Positions 28,913 to 37,583 of a DNA stretch of 64,000 nucleotides are shown in pieces. Location: assembly GCF_000143085.1 (NCBI RefSeq), contig NC_014315.1, forward strand, positions 2,944,001 to 3,008,000. The letters run 5' to 3'. This DNA comes from Nitrosococcus watsonii C-113. GTDB lineage: Bacteria; Pseudomonadota; Gammaproteobacteria; Nitrosococcales; Nitrosococcaceae. Position numbers and translations under genes: made by a program. The first letter of the stretch is position 1. Each line of letters starts with the position of its first letter. The notes under the pieces were generated by a model. It ran no database searches. It was given only the letters and a program-made list of their open reading frames with translations, and was not told where the DNA came from.

Positions 28913-31900
28913 ATGGACGAATATAGAGTACTGAAAACCGTTAATTTTGACTGGACCATGCAATTACAAAGCGTGTGGCGCAACTCGCCGCTACACGTAC
29001 CGGGACTCCATGAAAACGTGCGGGCTGAGCTTATGGAAACCTTGAAAGAAAGGATGGGAAACCAGGATCAAAATCCCCTCGGACAAATCATTACTGGCCC
29101 AGCAGGCGCTGGAAAAACTCATCTCCTTAGCGCTATGCGCCAGGAAGTTGCCGCCCTCCCAGCCTGGTTTGTATTGGTGGATATGACCGATATCAAGGAT
29201 TTCTGGGAAACAGTGCTACTGGGTTATCTCAACTCCCTGCAACAGGCGGCTTTAGGCAAACAACCCCAGTTCCGCAGTCTTCTGAAACATCTCCTGAATC
29301 CAGATAGTAAGCCTCAAAATTCTTTTTCCACCTTTTATCGAACTCCGTCTCAGCCGAAAAAATCCCTGCTCCAATGGCTGATAGCGCCATTAGCAGGCAA
29401 AAAAACCCGGTGCCAGGAAGCTGCGCCTGCTACGCCCCGGCAAATAGCGGAATATGGGGACAAGGAACTCGTCCAAGTCATCAGGCAGACTATCAACCGC
29501 CTGAGCACGCAGTATCCGGAGGAGATTCGAGCCCATCAAGATGCTCTCCGCGCCTTGATATTGCTCAATTCCAACGATCTCGAGCGCGCCAACGTGGGTT
29601 ACAGTTGGCTCCAAGGCATGCCTATTGATGAGACCGATCGGCATCTGTTTGGCTTTTTATGGCCCCAGCGGCAACCTTCTGAAATCGTAAAGTCCTTGTC
29701 TTGGCTAATGAGCCGCTATGCCCCTACCTTGCTGGCTTTTGATCAACTAGATGCCATTATGAGCCAATACCATATCACTGCCAGCGCTGGCGAGGGGGAG
29801 CAGATAACCGGGGAGCAGCGCGCTTCCCAAGCCATCATCGAAGGCGTTGCGGACGGCTTTATGGCTGTCCGGGATACGGTCTATCGCACCGCTACCGTTT
29901 TAGCCTGCCTGGAAGCAAGTTGGGAAATATTGCGAAAGGGAAGTCTGAGTTCGGCAACCGATCGGTTTGCTTCCCCTCAACCCTTGCCACCCATCAATAA
30001 CGCCACGCTCGCAGAGGAGATCATCACCCTTCGCCTCGCTCATGCTTACCGTACCCATGGGTTTACGCCCCCCTATCCTAGCTGGCCTTTCCAACCAGAA
30101 TTCTTTACTAGCGCGGCCACGCTCCTACCCCGGGAATTGTTAAAACGGTGCGAGGAACATCGGCTTCAATGTTTAAGCAAGGGCAAGGGCAAGGTCATGG
30201 AGCTAGCCTGCATCGAAGCGCCACCGGAATCCACCGAGACCTTAGCTACCGCCCGCCCAGACCCAGACCCAGACCCAGACCTCGAGCTTGACCAGTCTTA
30301 CCAGGAATTCTGCCGCCAGGCCCCCATACAGGCACTGTTATCCGAGGAAGCAGAAGATGAAGTACTGGGAGCGCTGATACCCACTCTGTGCCGCTGCCTC
30401 CTGCGGGAAGCCCCACCGCCGGAAAACAGGCAGGGAGTGGTCGATACCGAATTCCCAGGCGACAAAAACTACCGCGCTCTTCATGCCCGGCTCCGGATCA
30501 TCGACTCCAGCCAAGAGAATCGAGAGCAACATTACTGTTTTCGTGCTTTGCAAAAAACCCACGCTACCGCCTATCAAAACCGCCTTAATGGAGCCCTTAC
30601 TGCTTCCGGGATTGATCCCAGGCTGCCTTTCAGAAGGCTTATCATCGTCCGCACCACCCCTCTGCCCTTGGGCAAGGTTACCCGGGAAATTACTGACAAA
30701 TTTCTCCAGGCAAAGGGTAAATTCGCCGCGCCTAACGAACAAGATCTAAGAACCATGTGGGCGCTCCATAAACTTGAGCAACAAAACTTGCCTGGCTTTG
30801 AAGCATGGCTTCGCCAGCGCCGCCCCGCAACTCAACTCCAATGGCTCCAGGAAACAGAAATTACCGAATGCCTTGTTGCTGATGCATTCCCTCTGAAAAA
30901 TAACCCGCCTTTAGACACCAAAGAGAGCACGGATATCTGGACCAATCTCCCGGCCCTAAAGCGGTACAATTACAAAACCACCGCGCCCTTGTACCCGTCG
31001 GCCCTGCCGGTGGGGCAAACGCTATCGAACCCTGCCGAAAAGATGACTATCCCCTTGCCCCTGCTCGCACAATATACTGGAGTATTGGCGGGGAGTGGCT
31101 CAGGCAAGACAGTGCTCTTGAAAAGGTGGGTAGAAGAAGCCGCGTTGCTAGGCATCCCCTCCATCGTAATAGACCGTACTCATACCCTAGCATCCCTAGG
31201 AAAACAGTGGCCCATCCCCCCCGCCATCTGGACTTCGGAGGATCAGGAAAAGGCGGAACGTTATCATGCCAACACCGAGGTGATTATCTGGACTCCTGGA
31301 CAAACAGATGGTAACCCCTTGCCGTTGGAGCCATTACCCGATCTCGCTTCGCTCCTGGAGCAGTCGGAAAAATTCCAGCAAGCTCTTGAGATGGCCCAGT
31401 CCACCTTGAAAGAAATCGTAGCCCCCGGAAAATCCGCCCATTCAGAGTATAAAATGGACGTTCTCACTGCAGCGCTAAAACTCTTTGCTATCCAAAAGGG
31501 GAAAACCCTGCCGGATCTTATCGCCATTCTCTCCCACCTACCGGCGGAAATCAGTACCAGTATCTCCAGCGCCACTCGCCTGGGGAGCGAAATGGCCCAG
31601 CGTCTGCAAGCGGAGATACAAAACAATCGCTTGTTCTATCCGGAAACCCCTTTCCTCGATCCTGGCTGCCTCTTTAAAGGAACTTCAGCAAACAGGACCA
31701 GGATATCCATCATCAACCTGGCCGGTTTACCTGACCTTAAAACCCAGCAGCAGTTTCTTAATCAGTTAGCCATAACCCTGCTAGGCTGGATAAAACAGCA
31801 TTCCGCCTCTCCTTCCATGCCAGTACAGGGTTTTTTGATACTGGACGAGGCCGAGGATTTTATCCCTGCCGATACCTCCACGCCCTGCAAAGACAACTTG

Positions 31901-32254
31901 CTAAAACTGGCGGACTACGCCCCTACCGGCGGTCTCGGCTTAGTTTTCTCTACCCAGAACCCTAAAAATATCGCTTCCCCTATCGTTTCTGACTGTTTCA
32001 CTCAATTTTTTGGAAAAGCCAGCGCACCGGCTACCATCGAAGCCATACGGGAGCAATTCAAAATGCGTGGCGACAAGGAGGACGACATCCCTACCCTAGA
32101 AGCCGGTCATTTTTATCTCCATACAGAAGGAATGCCCGCCCCGGTAAAAGTGGCGGTACCCTGGTGCCTCTCTTATCACCCCCCTCACCCTCCGGGGAAG
32201 GACGAAGTCCTAAAACGGGCCGCCGCCTCCCGCCTCCACGCCAAAGACCCATAA
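28913..32254 (+). CDS. Two-headed ATPase: AAA/ORC-like N-terminus plus HerA/FtsK-like C-terminus
   Basis: 1113 residues with two separate P-loop domains. N-terminal: Walker A TGPAGAGKTH (residues 61-70) and Walker-B-like LLAFDQLDAI (about 275), an AAA/STAND-like module. Centre: an acidic DPDPDPD stretch near 448. C-terminal: TGVLAGSGSGKTVLLKRWVE (P-loop about 725-731), SIVIDRTHTLASLG, Walker B GFLILDEAEDFIP (about 973), and FSTQNPKNIASPIVSDCF (about 1012), the sensor stretch of HerA/VirB4-type hexameric DNA translocases. No nuclease motif seen. No strong ribosome site; likely coupled to the upstream gene. Such ATPases are found in DNA repair, conjugation and phage defence; which applies here is unknown. 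Confidence 0.88.
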   Translation: MDEYRVLKTVNFDWTMQLQSVWRNSPLHVPGLHENVRAELMETLKERMGNQDQNPLGQIITGPAGAGKTHLLSAMRQEVAALPAWFVLVDMTDIKDFWETVLLGYLNSLQQAALGKQPQFRSLLKHLLNPDSKPQNSFSTFYRTPSQPKKSLLQWLIAPLAGKKTRCQEAAPATPRQIAEYGDKELVQVIRQTINRLSTQYPEEIRAHQDALRALILLNSNDLERANVGYSWLQGMPIDETDRHLFGFLWPQRQPSEIVKSLSWLMSRYAPTLLAFDQLDAIMSQYHITASAGEGEQITGEQRASQAIIEGVADGFMAVRDTVYRTATVLACLEASWEILRKGSLSSATDRFASPQPLPPINNATLAEEIITLRLAHAYRTHGFTPPYPSWPFQPEFFTSAATLLPRELLKRCEEHRLQCLSKGKGKVMELACIEAPPESTETLATARPDPDPDPDLELDQSYQEFCRQAPIQALLSEEAEDEVLGALIPTLCRCLLREAPPPENRQGVVDTEFPGDKNYRALHARLRIIDSSQENREQHYCFRALQKTHATAYQNRLNGALTASGIDPRLPFRRLIIVRTTPLPLGKVTREITDKFLQAKGKFAAPNEQDLRTMWALHKLEQQNLPGFEAWLRQRRPATQLQWLQETEITECLVADAFPLKNNPPLDTKESTDIWTNLPALKRYNYKTTAPLYPSALPVGQTLSNPAEKMTIPLPLLAQYTGVLAGSGSGKTVLLKRWVEEAALLGIPSIVIDRTHTLASLGKQWPIPPAIWTSEDQEKAERYHANTEVIIWTPGQTDGNPLPLEPLPDLASLLEQSEKFQQALEMAQSTLKEIVAPGKSAHSEYKMDVLTAALKLFAIQKGKTLPDLIAILSHLPAEISTSISSATRLGSEMAQRLQAEIQNNRLFYPETPFLDPGCLFKGTSANRTRISIINLAGLPDLKTQQQFLNQLAITLLGWIKQHSASPSMPVQGFLILDEAEDFIPADTSTPCKDNLLKLADYAPTGGLGLVFSTQNPKNIASPIVSDCFTQFFGKASAPATIEAIREQFKMRGDKEDDIPTLEAGHFYLHTEGMPAPVKVAVPWCLSYHPPHPPGKDEVLKRAAASRLHAKDP

Positions 32255-32405
32255 GGAGATTCAGCTACATTTTTACCGAGGCGTTCTCTCTGAAGGCAGA
32301 GATTTTTGTGAATTTTCTCACCTTTCTAGAAACTTTCCCAAAAGCTTTACGGTTTTTTTGCAAATAAAACTTGCACAATAAATATATTTATTCTTTAATA
32401 TGTAG

Positions 32406-32547
32406 TAAGAATGCTTTTTTATAGTAGCCATCTGGAGATAGCAAACGTTTTTTTCATGAGTGATTCCCTTCGATAGCATCAAGCTGGTCCAAAGAGTATT
32501 TTCTTTGGCCTTTAAGCCTCGCGATGATTTGCCGAGGCTTTTTTTTA
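32406..32547 (+). ncRNA. Candidate small RNA ending in a rho-independent terminator
   Basis: TTGCAC at 32371-32376 and TTTAAT at 32394-32399 are 17 bases apart and could drive a transcript from about 32406. A first stem, ccaaaga/tctttgg (about 32490-32508), is followed by the terminator stem at 32514-32540. The terminator is 260 bases past the ATPase stop, far for an operon end, so a separate short RNA is possible. No known RNA family is recognised; a long 3' UTR of the ATPase operon is the main alternative. Confidence 0.3.
32514..32547 (+). terminator. Rho-independent terminator
   Basis: Arms aagcctcg (32514-32521) and cgaggctt (32533-32540) are perfect complements around an 11-base loop and run into a stretch of T. 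It ends whatever is transcribed from the left on the plus strand. Confidence 0.85.
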
Positions 32548-32688
32548 TGCAACACAACCAGCATCGGCATGGAATCATATCTAATCCGGGGACTTTCCTT
32601 TCCTGCCTCGCCAGCGAATGATTCCTCAAAAGAGGATAGGAGAACCTTTATAGGCTCTCCAAAGGAAAACGGCTGTATTAAATCAAAT

Positions 32689-32997
32689 TTAGTTGCCGTA
32701 CACCGTCAAGGTATAGTTGCCGATGATGCCGAGGATGTTGCGTGCATGCCAGTCAACATGGGTAACCTCTTTAATACCCCCATTGGCTTTAGCTGTTTCA
32801 ATACTGCAATCGCCAGTCGCTACGAGTGACAGAACACTCTGACACTTGGCAGTACCCTTTTTAGTGGCAGTGACGTTGGAGGTGGCAGTTACGGGAAGAT
32901 CCAATTCTGTGTACAGTCCACCGATTGGCCTAGAAGTTGCGCACCCACCAAGAACGATGGAAGCCGCAATAATTCCACTAGCAAATATTCTTTTCAT
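32689..32997 (-). CDS. TRL-like lipoprotein
   Basis: 102 residues from ATG 32997: lipoprotein signal with lipobox VLGGC (Cys19) in MKRIFASGIIAASIVLGGCA, then TRL-family sequence (TKKGTAKCQSVLSLVATGDC, GIKEVTHVDWHARNILGIIG and YTLTVYGN). TRL-like proteins are small lipoproteins of unknown function found in many Gram-negatives. An in-frame start at 33048 would bury the signal peptide and is not used. Two further Cys (KCQS, GDC) could pair. Confidence 0.85.
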   Translation of the reverse strand: MKRIFASGIIAASIVLGGCATSRPIGGLYTELDLPVTATSNVTATKKGTAKCQSVLSLVATGDCSIETAKANGGIKEVTHVDWHARNILGIIGNYTLTVYGN

Positions 32998-33275
32998 GGT
33001 TAACCCATCCTTTCTAGATTTTTTAGATTTCCTCAAATGCAAGACCACTCATTCCCGCCAATCTTAGTATAGTGTATAGGAAAATAAATACTTCCTTCTT
33101 TTTTATAAGGGGATGAAATACGGGAAATTCCTTGGGCCATTAACCACCCCGACAAGTAATCAGAAATTGACAAAATGATGAAGGGGTTGAGTTAAGCCGA
33201 AGGTGAATGAAGGAGGCTGGAAATAGAGAAGAGTTGATGGGGCGGTATCAAGCAATGGTGTGTGCCACCTTTCCC

Positions 33276-34646
33276 TCAGTGCCGACCAGCGGAATAATCG
33301 TTAAAGTAACGCCGTGCCGCGGCGTTTACTTTTGGAGCCAGCAGCAGTGTGGCAGCCATGGTGGGAATAGCCATCATAGCGTACATGCCGTCGACCAAGC
33401 CGATGATGGTTTCCAGCGAGACCACAGATCCAGCTACAATAAGTACGCCGTAGATCCAGACATAATGGTGCTGATACTCGGCGCCAATGAGAAAGCCGAG
33501 GCACTTAGCACCGTAGTACCAAAAAGTAATGATAGTGCTCAAGCTGAGAAAGATAACCAGCAACGTCAGCAGGTAGCCCCCCGCACCGGGCAAAGCATCC
33601 TCAAAGGCTTCGGCAGTCAGCGTCACACCCGTGGTCTCGCCCTGCCAGACGCCTGTAATAAGGATCACCAGGGCAGTGCAAGTACATACCAGCAGGGTAT
33701 CGATGACTGGACCGAGCATAGCCACCAGCCCCTCGCGCACTGGCTCGCTGGTTTTGGCCGCCCCGTGAGCCATGACCTCAGTACCGATACCCGCCTCGTT
33801 AGAAAAGGCACCACGGCGGACTCCCATGAGAATCACCGTGCCCAGGGCGCCGCCGGCAACAGCATGCCCGCTGAACGCATCCGAAAAAATTAGCGCTAAG
33901 GCACCGGGTATCTGCGCCCCGTGTTGCACAAGAATCACAAGGGTCAGTAGCAAATAGAATAGCACCATGCCCGGGACTAGGGCCGCAGTGACCTTGCCAA
34001 TGCGCTGGATATTACCCAGGATAATGACCAGCGTTGCGGCAGCAAGAAGGACACCCGTGAGCACATCATAACCAAGGTGCTCATCGGCACGCGCCCAACC
34101 CAAAGGGATGGCGAAGAGGTCCCGGGTGATTTGCACAAGCTGGTTGGCTTGAAAGACAGGCAGTGTGCCCACCATCCCGGCAACCGCAAAGAGACCCGCG
34201 AGGGGTAGCCAGCGACGGCCCAGTCCTTCACGGATCACGTACATCGGGCCACCCTGCCATGCACCGCGGCTGTCACGGCCACGGTACATAATCGCTAGGG
34301 TGCAAGTATAAAATTTTGTGGCAACGCCGACTACCGCCGTCACCCACATCCAGAAGATAGCGCCAGGCCCTCCCATGGTAATGGCTACCGCCACACCCGC
34401 AAGGTTACCTAAACCGAGGGTGCCGGACAGTGCCGTTGTCAATGCCTGAAAGTGGGGGATCTCGCCGGTCTCATCCGGGTCGTCGTACCTGCCCAGAAGA
34501 ATACCGATACTGTGGCGAAAATGCAGATAGGGCAGACAGCGCGAGTAGAAAACGAGAAAGGTACCCCCGCCAACCAGCAATAGGACCAGAGGCATGCCCC
34601 ACATGAAGGCGGCGAAGGCAGTGAACCAGCATTCCAATTGTTGCAT
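33276..34646 (-). CDS. Sodium:alanine/glycine symporter (AGCS family)
   Basis: Inner-membrane transporter importing alanine or glycine with Na+. 456 residues with about ten to eleven hydrophobic helices. Family signature regions: LTTALSGTLGLGNLAGVAVA, GGPGAIFWMWVTAVVGVATK, GAWQGGPMYVIREGLGRRW and MGVRRGAFSNEAGIGTEVMA. The Na+ coupling fits a marine host. Divergent from the cyclotransferase gene 85 bases away. Confidence 0.93.
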   Translation of the reverse strand: MQQLECWFTAFAAFMWGMPLVLLLVGGGTFLVFYSRCLPYLHFRHSIGILLGRYDDPDETGEIPHFQALTTALSGTLGLGNLAGVAVAITMGGPGAIFWMWVTAVVGVATKFYTCTLAIMYRGRDSRGAWQGGPMYVIREGLGRRWLPLAGLFAVAGMVGTLPVFQANQLVQITRDLFAIPLGWARADEHLGYDVLTGVLLAAATLVIILGNIQRIGKVTAALVPGMVLFYLLLTLVILVQHGAQIPGALALIFSDAFSGHAVAGGALGTVILMGVRRGAFSNEAGIGTEVMAHGAAKTSEPVREGLVAMLGPVIDTLLVCTCTALVILITGVWQGETTGVTLTAEAFEDALPGAGGYLLTLLVIFLSLSTIITFWYYGAKCLGFLIGAEYQHHYVWIYGVLIVAGSVVSLETIIGLVDGMYAMMAIPTMAATLLLAPKVNAAARRYFNDYSAGRH

Positions 34647-34730
34647 TGATCAAACTTTCTTTCTTTTTTAAAATTGGCATAGCCTGATTGTTTGCGGGTG
34701 GCACTGCAAACGGCCCGCTGGAGAAAGCGA

Positions 34731-35273
34731 ATGCCGGAAAAAAAGACAGCCCTACTCTATTATTTTGCCTATGGCTCGAACATGGCCGTGGAGCGCCTGC
34801 AAGCACGAGTTCCCAGTGCCAAGCGGGTCGTTACGGCCCGTCTCACGGGCCATGCCTTACGTTTTCACAAAAAAGGCATGGATGGTTCCGGCAAATGTGA
34901 TGTGGTGTCCACCGGCAATCCCGCCGATTGCGTACACGGCATAGTATTTGAAATCGCCACGGCTGAAAAGCCGGCATTGGATCGGGCGGAAGGCCCGCGC
35001 TATGTGCAGCAGCATGTGCAACTGGTACTGACTGACGGCAGCCCGGTCGATGCCTTTCTCTACGTGGTGGCGGACAAAGGGCGTTTCACGGATGCAGCTA
35101 TAAAACCTTTCTGCTGGTACAAATATCATGTGTTATACGGTGCGCGCAGTAATGGACTGCCCGGTGACTACATCGCCCGTATAGAAGCCGAATTGGAACA
35201 GCCAGACCGTGATGAGCAGCGCCGGATACATGAAATGCGCGTCTACGTCAAAAACGCGGCCAGCGGGCCGTAA
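34731..35273 (+). CDS. Gamma-glutamylcyclotransferase-like protein
   Basis: 180 residues. The family motif YFAYGSNM (about residues 11-18) and DRAEGPRYVQQHVQLVLTDG, with the acidic catalytic residue expected in the D-R-A-E-G stretch, indicate the GGCT/AIG2 fold, which cyclises gamma-glutamyl amines or peptides to 5-oxoproline. GGAG eight bases upstream supports ATG 34731. Substrate cannot be told. It is divergent from the symporter. Confidence 0.88.
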   Translation: MPEKKTALLYYFAYGSNMAVERLQARVPSAKRVVTARLTGHALRFHKKGMDGSGKCDVVSTGNPADCVHGIVFEIATAEKPALDRAEGPRYVQQHVQLVLTDGSPVDAFLYVVADKGRFTDAAIKPFCWYKYHVLYGARSNGLPGDYIARIEAELEQPDRDEQRRIHEMRVYVKNAASGP

Positions 35274-35457
35274 ATGTCGCAGGTACGCCGATGATGTGCA
35301 GGTATCCCACAATTTCCACCGTGTAGCTATCATTGCGCCAATTGTCTAGGCGGCGCACAACAACCTCGGGATACCAGTAAAGCGCAAGGTTTTGGCGCAG
35401 GCGAAAAAAGCTGTTGGAAGTTCATAGTGCGAACCGCAACGGTGGGCGATGTGATGA
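35248..35457 (-). pseudogene. Unidentified C-terminal gene remnant
   Basis: On the minus strand one frame reads RQNLALYWYPEVVVRRLDNW and on to EIVGYLHIIGVPATFTARWP before a stop at 35248; the part before it (VIITSPTVAVRTMNFQQLFS) is in another frame. The codons look protein-like but are frameshifted and short, and the end overlaps the cyclotransferase 3' end. Source family not recognised. Confidence 0.3.
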
Positions 35458-35494
35458 TCACTCGGCGGTAATACCGCGCCAACCCGCTCGGCAA

Positions 35495-35842
35495 CTATCC
35501 CGGCTCGGACCAGAAAGCCACAGCACGACGTAGCTGCTCCGCATGAAACGCCCGGGCTTGCGGGCCGCTTGTGGCGCCATGATAAACTCCCACCGCGCGG
35601 GCTTTGGCAAAATAGCCTGGTGCTGGCAAGCCATCGCGTTGCCTACCAATCACCAGCGAGGCAATCAGCGGCACCCCGGCCGCTGCATCTTCCTCAATCA
35701 ACTGCTCCAGCATCAGCGCCAGCTGGCGGATAGTCTGGGGCGGCTCCAGCGCCAACGCGCGCGCGGCATCACGATAGTACACCGGTACACCGCTGCCGGC
35801 AACTATTTTAAGATAGGCACGCAAGGCATCACTAGTCGTCAC
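35495..35842 (-). CDS. Small hypothetical protein
   Basis: 115 residues, soluble, no signal peptide. Features: SGVPVYYRDAARALALEPPQ, then QLALMLEQLIEEDAAAGVPL and IASLVIGRQRDGLPAPGYFA, ending QLRRAVAFWSEPG. The pattern of a short helix-rich head followed by VIGR-(x)-GLPAPGYF recalls small conserved proteins of unknown function in proteobacteria. ATG 35842 has a weak ribosome site. Confidence 0.6.
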   Translation of the reverse strand: MTTSDALRAYLKIVAGSGVPVYYRDAARALALEPPQTIRQLALMLEQLIEEDAAAGVPLIASLVIGRQRDGLPAPGYFAKARAVGVYHGATSGPQARAFHAEQLRRAVAFWSEPG

Positions 35843-36111
35843 AAGCCGTGTATCCCAGGAATAAAAATTGAAGCATTATCACCTCCTGCCCCTATGGAGT
35901 GGTGTATAGAGAAGCCGATAGGGTTCCCGCCATGGGGATGAGGGCGTAGTATCACTCCACGCTGAGACCATTATGGAGGATGCTAGAGTAGCCTCTATCA
36001 AACTGATGTTGGATAGAAAGAGCTACAGCCCTGGGCTTTATTTGTCTGCGTGTATCCCCTAATCTTGTCCTGTATTTTTTGCATCCACTCATTCCACAGT
36101 AAGGAATCGGC

Positions 36112-36680
36112 ATGAAACTTGAGACTATTGCGCTGCATGCGGGCTTTAGCGGTGATCCCACCACCAATGCTGCAACCACACCCATTTACCAAACGACCTC
36201 TTTTACCTTTGATGACACTCAGCACGGCGCTGATCTGTTCGATTTGAAGGTCCAGGGCAATATTTACTCGCGGATTATGAATCCCACCAACGAGGTACTC
36301 GAAGAACGCTTGGCCCAGCTCGAGGGCGGTGTTGGCGCGCTGGCGGTCGCCTCCGGGATGTCAGCCACCACCTATGCGCTCCAGACAATCTGCCGTACGG
36401 GTAATAATATTGTCAGCACCAGTCAGGTTTATGGCGGCACCTACAATCTGTTTGCCCACACCCTGCCAAACCAGGGCATTCATGTACGCTTTGCCAAACA
36501 CGACGACTTGGAAACGGTTGAGGCGGCTATTGATGAGAACACCCGCGCCCTGTTTTGTGAGTCCATTGGTAACCCCGCGGGCAATGTGGTTGACATTCAA
36601 CAATGGGCCCAGATCGCCCATGCCCATGGCCTGCCGCTGATTGTTGATAACACCGTGGCCACCTCTTTCCTGTGCCGCCC
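36112..36680 (+). pseudogene. metY: 5' part of split O-acetylhomoserine sulfhydrylase gene
   Basis: PLP enzyme that makes homocysteine from O-acetylhomoserine and sulfide. AAGGA seven bases before the ATG. Residues 1-190 are intact: LETIALHAGFSGDPTTNAAT, PIYQTTSFTFDDTQHGADLF, MNPTNEVLEERLAQLEGGVG and PLIVDNTVATSFLCRP. After the codon for the second base of that last Pro (36680) the frame enters foreign DNA and stops at 36718. The gene resumes with PFDHGADIIVHALTK at 37585. The two halves meet cleanly if 36681-37584 is removed, so the gene was whole before the insertion. Confidence 0.9.
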
Positions 36681-36839
36681 AACATTCGGATGCGGCGCCT
36701 TGCCAAGTCGAAAAGTTTAAAGCTGAATGAATACGGCTTGTTTTATGCTGACAATACTAAGTTGCCGGGAATAAATCAGGAGCAAGACATCTTTGCAGCC
36801 CTTGGTCAAAAATATGTGCAACCAGAGGCTAGAAGATAA
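36681..36839 (+). pseudogene. C-terminal fragment of a family X (beta-like) DNA polymerase inside metY
   Basis: In frame from the very first inserted base: NIRMRRLAKSKSLKLNEYGL, FYADNTKLPGINQEQDIFAA, then LGQKYVQPEARR and stop (52 codons). This matches the C-terminus of family X polymerases, where a 'GS-x-x-(H/F)NI' stretch precedes RRLA-x-x-KG-x-KLNEYGLF and the end reads LG-x-x-Y-x-x-PE-R. It begins mid-motif, so the fragment was cut off on its left. It brings no active site and is non-functional; it marks the source of the inserted DNA. Confidence 0.7.
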
Positions 36840-36866
36840 TAGAGTCTAATTGTAGGAGTACTCGAT

Positions 36867-37322
36867 ATGTCTCTATCAAGCGATGTACTTGACCTCATCA
36901 ACGAGATGGCCTTCCCGAAAAGTATGGCGGAGGGTAGGGTAACTAATTTGGGTAACTCTATTATCGACCATCTCCTTAAGGTGCTTAAGTGGAAAGATCC
37001 ACGAAACGAGAAAAAACATATTAATGATATCAATGGCTGGATTATTCAAGTGTACGCAATTACTCTCCGCAATAATCGGAAAATCAAGCAACGGGATTAT
37101 TACCAATGGCTATATCACGAACACTTGACTGGTCGACTAACTCCGAAGAAGCACCTTGACACGCTCAAGCGTCGAGGTTACGACAAGTTACCATCTCTTC
37201 GATCAGACGAGGAGGTGCTTAGTATGTTAGATCAGATTTATCAACAATTATCGTACGACTTAACACTTGATACAGTCCCAGACATCAGAACTTACCTACC
37301 AGGAGTATCCAAGTCAAAATAA
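36867..37322 (+). CDS. Orphan 151-residue protein in the metY insertion
   Basis: A complete frame with AGGAG eight bases before the ATG, 27 bases after the polymerase fragment. Composition is Lys/Asn/Leu-rich with more AT-rich codons than its neighbours. Helical pattern: SSDVLDLINEMAFPKSMAEG, LGNSIIDHLLKVLKWKD, then IKQRDYYQWLYHEHLTGRLT and LRSDEEVLSMLDQIYQQLSY. No signal peptide, membrane helix or recognised family. Foreign composition and position argue for recent transfer. It could be a cargo gene of the inserted piece. Confidence 0.6.
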   Translation: MSLSSDVLDLINEMAFPKSMAEGRVTNLGNSIIDHLLKVLKWKDPRNEKKHINDINGWIIQVYAITLRNNRKIKQRDYYQWLYHEHLTGRLTPKKHLDTLKRRGYDKLPSLRSDEEVLSMLDQIYQQLSYDLTLDTVPDIRTYLPGVSKSK

Positions 37323-37583
37323 TTCCCTACCTGAAATACCTGGTCCTGATCAATCCTGGTCAGGACCCATCCCAATAAGTCTTAATTGTGTTGTTCTGGT
37401 TGAAAATATTTTGTCGAATTTTCATCAACTTCGCGGGTCCAAAGCCTTCTAGGGTGTGTCGCGAATGCTTAGACGTCAACAGTCGTCAATATATTATACT
37501 AATACAATATCAATTCCATTGAGCACATACGGAATTGAATTGAAAATACTCAATTGAGAGGAGATTACGTAATGCAGTGGAGG
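37323..37583. other. Right flank of the insertion in metY
   Basis: No gene. AT-rich, with no clear terminal inverted repeat. The only sign of target duplication is short CCC at both junctions (36678-36680 and 37584-37587). Confidence 0.4.

Larger units (their letters stand above)
32255..32688. other. Spacer with promoter-like elements, two hairpins and a strong terminator
   Basis: No protein gene seen. AT-rich DNA around 32355-32400 holds promoter-like boxes, followed by two stem-loops ending in a T run (see separate entries). The remainder to 32688 shows nothing. Confidence 0.5.

Noticed and set aside
30255-30280. Four copies of a CCCAGA hexamer in the large ATPase gene as a phase-variable tract
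   Set aside because: The unit is six bases, so slippage keeps the frame; it only encodes a variable DP repeat.
33207-33893. Plus-strand open frame opposite the AGCS symporter
   Set aside because: Shadow of the symporter; composition is typical of antisense to a membrane protein.
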